Positions 60,348 to 64,000 of a DNA stretch of 64,000 nucleotides are shown piece after piece. Each line of letters begins with the position of its first letter. Position 1 is the first letter of the stretch. Made by a program: the position numbers and the translations under genes. The stretch comes from an uncultured Paracoccaceae bacterium (lineage in GTDB: Bacteria; Pseudomonadota; Alphaproteobacteria; Rhodobacterales; Rhodobacteraceae): assembly GCA_947501355.1 (NCBI GenBank), contig CANMVA010000001.1, forward strand, positions 124,001 through 188,000. Reading direction: 5' to 3'. Under the pieces are notes generated by a model. That model did not search any database, had not been told where the DNA came from, and saw only the letters and a program-made list of their open reading frames with translations.

Positions 60348-60516
60348 TGCCGCCATAGTCTTGCCGCAATAACATGACCCGAGGCAGGGCAAACAAAACC
60401 GTTGGGTCCAACGAGACCCGCATCGAGCAGTCGTCAATGAACGACATTTTATAGGGCCGCAACAGGCCCCTGCGCGAGCACGTTTGCGCTGTCTCCATAT
60501 GAGGTGGGGACAGGAC

Positions 60517-62085
60517 ATGGTTGCAGCATCGGAACTCCCGATCAACACGGGGGCCTCCGCTCTCCAGATGGCGAACGCGATCTTCGGCGCGGGCGTTCAG
60601 GTTCAAAGCGCAAGCTATACCGGGTCATCCTATTCGTCGGGCATCTATTCGAACGGCGATTCCGTCTCAGGCGGGGTGATGCCCGGCGATACGGGCGTGA
60701 TCCTGTCGACCGGCAGCGTGCGTAATTTCACCGATGGCAGCGGGCAGGCCAATAGCGGCGGCACCAAGTCGACGAACTCCCAAGGGCCGAACAATCAAAG
60801 CGATTTCAACGCAGCCGCAGGCACCAACACGTTTGATGCGGCCTATCTGGATATCGATTTCATCCCCACGGGCAGCACGATGACGATGCAGTTCGTCTTC
60901 TCGTCCGAGGAATATCCCGAATATGCCAATTCTGTTTACAACGACATGGCGATGGTCTGGGTTAACGGCTCTCCCGTGCCGATTACGGTGGGCGACGGGC
61001 AAACTGCCGTCGGCAACATCAACGGTGACGATAACGAGAACCTCTACATCTCGAACGAGAATGGCGATTTCAACACCGAGATGGATGGCTTCACCGTCAC
61101 CATGACGCTGACCATGCAGGTCAATCCCGGTGTGTTGAACTCGATCCGGATTGGCGTGGCAGACGTCAGCGACAGTGTCTACGACTCCAACCTGCTGATC
61201 GCGGGGGACAGCATCCAGACAGAGCTTGTCGCCATCGAGGACAATGTCACCGTCGGTGTCGGCGGCACCAAGACGATTGATGCACTTGCCAATGATATTG
61301 CGCCCAACAGCAGCGTGCTGACGATCACGCAGATCAATGGCGTCAATGTAGTGGCCGGTCAAAGCGTGCAGCTGGCGCAAGGCCAGACCGCGACGTTGAA
61401 TGCCAATGGCACGATCACGATCAGCACCGACACGGATGTTGAAGAAACGAACTTCACCTACACGGTCGAGGATACGACGACCGGCAATACCGATGTGGGT
61501 TTTGTCACGGTTAATACAGTGCCCTGCTTTGTGGCCGGAACCCTGATCCAGACACCTTATGGCGAGCGTCCGGTCGAAGAGCTGACCCCCGGTGACATGG
61601 TTCTGACCCAGGATGACGGCCCTCAGCCCTTGCGCTGGATCGGGTCGCGTGAGGTGGCTGCGATTGGTAAACTCGCCCCGATCCGCATCCGCGCGGGCAC
61701 CTTTGGGTCGCACCGCGAATTGATGGTCTCCCCCCAGCATCGCGTTCTGATCCGCGACAGCCTTGCCGATCTGCTCTTTGGCGATGCCGAAGTGCTGGTC
61801 GCGGCCAAGGATCTGGTCAACGATCATTCCGTGCGGCGTATCGAAGGTGGCCAGATCACCTATGTGCACCTGCTCTTTGACCGCCATCAGGTGGTCTTCT
61901 CCGAAGGGCTGCCAACAGAGAGTTTCTTCCCCGGACCGCAAACCACCAAAGCGTTCGAGGCCGAGATCATCGACGAGATTTGCACCATCTTCCCGGAACT
62001 GGACCCCATGACGGGCGAGGGCTACAGCCCGACCGCCCGCCGCGCTTTGCGCTCATTTGAAGCGCGCCTGTTATTGGCCGCTTAA
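60517..62085 (+). CDS. Hint-domain protein with N-terminal choice-of-anchor L domain
   Basis: ATG 60517 (MVAASELPINTGASALQMAN) is preferred to the track start at 60484, giving 522 residues. The N-terminal 215 residues match the choice-of-anchor L domain (FIPTGSTMTMQFVFSSEEYP). A cadherin/Ig-like beta domain follows (about 220-335). The Hint (Hedgehog/intein) domain begins VPCFVAGTLIQTPYGERPVE with the Cys nucleophile, and includes LMVSPQHRVLI. These proteins are surface or secreted proteins in roseobacters and may self-process. No Sec signal or RTX repeat is seen, so secretion is probably by a type I system. A CtrA-type box lies upstream. Confidence 0.88.
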   Translation: MVAASELPINTGASALQMANAIFGAGVQVQSASYTGSSYSSGIYSNGDSVSGGVMPGDTGVILSTGSVRNFTDGSGQANSGGTKSTNSQGPNNQSDFNAAAGTNTFDAAYLDIDFIPTGSTMTMQFVFSSEEYPEYANSVYNDMAMVWVNGSPVPITVGDGQTAVGNINGDDNENLYISNENGDFNTEMDGFTVTMTLTMQVNPGVLNSIRIGVADVSDSVYDSNLLIAGDSIQTELVAIEDNVTVGVGGTKTIDALANDIAPNSSVLTITQINGVNVVAGQSVQLAQGQTATLNANGTITISTDTDVEETNFTYTVEDTTTGNTDVGFVTVNTVPCFVAGTLIQTPYGERPVEELTPGDMVLTQDDGPQPLRWIGSREVAAIGKLAPIRIRAGTFGSHRELMVSPQHRVLIRDSLADLLFGDAEVLVAAKDLVNDHSVRRIEGGQITYVHLLFDRHQVVFSEGLPTESFFPGPQTTKAFEAEIIDEICTIFPELDPMTGEGYSPTARRALRSFEARLLLAA

Positions 62086-62106
62086 CGTGACAGGTGGGAG
62101 CGCTTT

Positions 62107-63186
62107 ATGACCTGGATCGGCTTGCGTGATGCGAACACGCACCGCTTCTCGCTGGCTGGACTTGCCGCGCGCGGGCTGCCTCCGCCCCGCTTTGCCGAAG
62201 ACGCTTTGCTGAAACGCGGCTCACTCCAGATGGAGTTTGCCTATACACCCAGCACCCGCCGTCAGGTGCTGATTGATCATCGCTGCGAGTCCCCTTGGCC
62301 GGTGCACCTGCGCGTCACCATCACCCCCGATGCGGTGCTGCATTTCGACCTGCACTGCGGGGCGGAGCGCAGCTATATGTGCCTTGAGACCGGCCTCACG
62401 GATTGCGAGCGCGCGGTGGAACTGGTCTACTCCTGGCACGCGCCGGATCGCACGGCGCTTTTGTCGTTGCACCTGCCTTATGCCGCCAGAAGCGTGCACA
62501 GGGCGATGTACGACCCGCCGCCGTTTCCACTATCCGCGCTGCAATCACTGATCGAAGATCAACGGCCCACACGTGCGTTCACCTATCTGGCCGTCAGCAC
62601 GGATATTGAGCCGATTGGCCCTGCACCGTCCCTCGCTGGCAACGCAATCGTCGAGACCCCTTCTGGCCCGCGCTATGTGGCCCATATCAAGGCGGGCGAT
62701 CATGTGCTCTGCGACGACAACCGCCCGCGCCCGGTGCTGTGGGCCGGGCATCGCGACGTGCCGGCGCGCGGTCGGTTCCAGCCGATCCGCCTGCGCGCAC
62801 CGTATTTTGGGCTGAGCCACGACACCGTCGTCGCCCCGACCCAGCACCTCGCCTTCGACGGCCCGGATGTGGAGTATCTTTTCGGGGAAGAGCGGGTTCT
62901 GGTCAGCGCCAGCCACGCGGTCACGGGCGGCGTTCAAGCGATCCGCGATACGCGCAAATATGTCGTGCGCTATCACCAGCTTGTGCTGGAGGACCACGCG
63001 CTCATTCGCATCGGCGGCGCTGTCGGAGAGAGCCTCTTTCTGGGCGCTTTGGCCGAAAACGGCATGGCACTCAACGCGTCAATCTGGTCGGGGGCTGATC
63101 TGGACAAGGTGCCAAGCCATGGCAGTTTTGCCGCCCCGGTGCTCAAACAATACGAAGCCGTCACCCTGACCCGCGCCTTCGTCTAA
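62107..63186 (+). CDS. Second Hint-domain protein, nucleophile Cys replaced
   Basis: The 359-residue protein follows the first Hint gene by 21 bp. The first 170 residues form an unrecognised beta-rich domain (from MTWIGLRDANTHRFSLAGLA). The C-terminal Hint-type domain begins APSLAGNAIVETPSGPRYVA. Aligned to the first protein, the Cys is a Ser here. Conserved blocks remain: IKAGDHVLCDDNRPRPVLWA, TVVAPTQHLAFDGPDVEYLF and YHQLVLEDHALIRIGG. The Ser could still allow an N-O acyl shift, as in Ser-inteins, or the domain may be inactive. It is probably cotranscribed with its partner. Confidence 0.82.
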   Translation: MTWIGLRDANTHRFSLAGLAARGLPPPRFAEDALLKRGSLQMEFAYTPSTRRQVLIDHRCESPWPVHLRVTITPDAVLHFDLHCGAERSYMCLETGLTDCERAVELVYSWHAPDRTALLSLHLPYAARSVHRAMYDPPPFPLSALQSLIEDQRPTRAFTYLAVSTDIEPIGPAPSLAGNAIVETPSGPRYVAHIKAGDHVLCDDNRPRPVLWAGHRDVPARGRFQPIRLRAPYFGLSHDTVVAPTQHLAFDGPDVEYLFGEERVLVSASHAVTGGVQAIRDTRKYVVRYHQLVLEDHALIRIGGAVGESLFLGALAENGMALNASIWSGADLDKVPSHGSFAAPVLKQYEAVTLTRAFV

Positions 63187-63195
63187 GCCCGACGT

Positions 63196-63534
63196 CTAGT
63201 CTTTGTCGTAAAACGGCGTCATCTGCGCCACGATGACCGAGTTCTCGTCCAGCGCCCGCTGCATCAGGCCGCGTTCATCGTCGTTGATGTCATGGCCTTC
63301 GGCCAGCCGCTCTTCCAGCGTGCCATAGCCCGACACATCGAGTGGCGCGAGGTCCGCCTGTTTGAGAATGGCGACCGTTTCCCGCACGGCCTCCGCCTCA
63401 TCGACGCCGCTCGCAAAACACATCAGCGCCGCGCCCGTGCTGCCATCCGGCAGCCCGTCGCCGTCCTTGCGGCCCACCTCCACCAGCAGGGTAAACACCT
63501 GCTGGCGGGATTTCTTTTTGGGTTTGTCAGCCAC
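63196..63534 (-). CDS. Small conserved protein coupled to dapD
   Basis: I do not recognise a family. The 112-residue protein starts with a GTG directly after the dapD TAA (TAAGTG), so it is translationally coupled. It has a basic start (MADKPKKKSRQQVFTLLVEV), an alternating alpha/beta middle and an acidic helix region (TLEERLAEGHDINDDERGLM). It has no signal peptide or membrane segment, so it is probably cytoplasmic. A role linked to diaminopimelate synthesis is possible only by position. Confidence 0.75.
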   Translation of the reverse strand: MADKPKKKSRQQVFTLLVEVGRKDGDGLPDGSTGAALMCFASGVDEAEAVRETVAILKQADLAPLDVSGYGTLEERLAEGHDINDDERGLMQRALDENSVIVAQMTPFYDKD

Positions 63535-64000
63535 TTAATCGCGCAGCAATTCGTTGATACCGGTCTTCGACCGTGTCCGCTCATCCACCCGCTTCACGAT
63601 CACTGCACAATAAAGGTTGATCCCGTTCTTCGACGGCATCGAGCCAGCGACAACCACGGAATAGGGTGGCACCTCGCCATACATAACCTCACCGCTCTCG
63701 CGGTCCACGATCTTGGTGGACTGGCCGATGAACACGCCCATCCCCAGCACAGACCCTTCACGCACGATGCAGCCTTCGACCACCTCAGACCGCGCGCCAA
63801 TGAAGCAGTTATCCTCGATAATCGTCGGGCCCGCCTGCATTGGCTCCAACACGCCGCCAATGCCGACACCACCCGACAGGTGGACGTTCTTGCCGATCTG
63901 CGCGCAAGAGCCGACGGTGGCCCATGTGTCGACCATCGTGCCCTCATCGACATAGGCGCCAAGGTTCACGAAAGACGGCATCAGCACCACGCCCGGCGCG
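63535..64000 (-). CDS. dapD: 2,3,4,5-tetrahydropyridine-2,6-dicarboxylate N-succinyltransferase, N-terminus beyond the window edge
   Basis: Only the C-terminal 154 residues or so are inside the window; the frame is open through base 64000 ([20 protein letters not shown]). The track start at 63990 is an internal GTG. It is a left-handed beta-helix acyltransferase with hexapeptide repeats ([40 protein letters not shown]). It transfers succinyl from succinyl-CoA to tetrahydrodipicolinate in the lysine/DAP pathway. It lies on the same strand as dapE with the two Hint genes between them on the other strand. Confidence 0.95.
   Translation of the reverse strand, partial: APGVVLMPSFVNLGAYVDEGTMVDTWATVGSCAQIGKNVHLSGGVGIGGVLEPMQAGPTIIEDNCFIGARSEVVEGCIVREGSVLGMGVFIGQSTKIVDRESGEVMYGEVPPYSVVVAGSMPSKNGINLYCAVIVKRVDERTRSKTGINELLRD

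Overview
The window reads as chromosome of an alphaproteobacterium of the Roseobacter group (Rhodobacteraceae). This rests on high GC, dense gene packing with many ATGA/TGATG junctions, TRAP transporters, a SitABCD-type metal importer, Hint-domain surface proteins, and the gene families found. It looks like ordinary heterotroph chromosome: no insertion sequence, prophage, CRISPR array, rRNA or replication origin was seen. One tRNA, tRNA-Pro(CGG), is present. The first and last genes (a SulP permease and dapD) run off the window edges.

Region 1 (1-8751) concerns inorganic carbon and neighbours: a SulP anion permease, a BciB-like FrhB-family iron-sulfur flavoprotein, a PfkB sugar kinase, and a dabB-dabA bicarbonate-accumulation operon with a divergent LysR regulator. 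Region 2 (8748-12672) is a complete Anbu cluster: circularly permuted ATP-grasp, alpha-E, transglutaminase and Anbu peptidase. Region 3 (12892-18204) has an orphan ferric-iron binding protein and an RND efflux pair. Region 4 (18212-24424) is a LacI regulator divergent from a TRAP transporter / SMP-30 lactonase / OsmC / carboxymuconolactone-decarboxylase-like operon, with two near-identical palindromic operators between them. Region 5 (24467-33160) holds the tRNA and the leucine genes leuB, leuD and leuC, all on the minus strand but separated by unrelated genes (DMT permease, nuclease-fold protein, membrane protein, DUF4198/HupE metal genes).

Region 6 (33261-41065) has a SOUL heme-binding protein, an MscS channel, a four-gene manganese/iron ABC importer with a Mur-like box exactly filling its promoter spacer, and an FbpB-type iron permease. 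Region 7 (41125-47912) is a LysR regulator followed by a tightly coupled four-gene operon (HyuA, HyuB, FAD oxidoreductase, uronate-dehydrogenase-like enzyme) of unknown substrate. Region 8 (47975-54374) is a housekeeping string: rsfS, rlmH, gpmI, an EnvC-like factor, ctpA, rppH and a methyltransferase. Region 9 (54371-64000) has a lytic transglycosylase, rnr, a dapE operon, two Hint-domain proteins downstream of a perfect CtrA-type box, a small conserved protein and dapD.

The best candidates for something undescribed are the Hyu/FAD/uronate-dehydrogenase-like operon, the Anbu cluster (substrate unknown), the DAB operon in an apparent heterotroph, and the twin TTTCGC-NN-GCGAAA palindromes beside leuC. 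All family assignments come from reading the translations; no database search was run.
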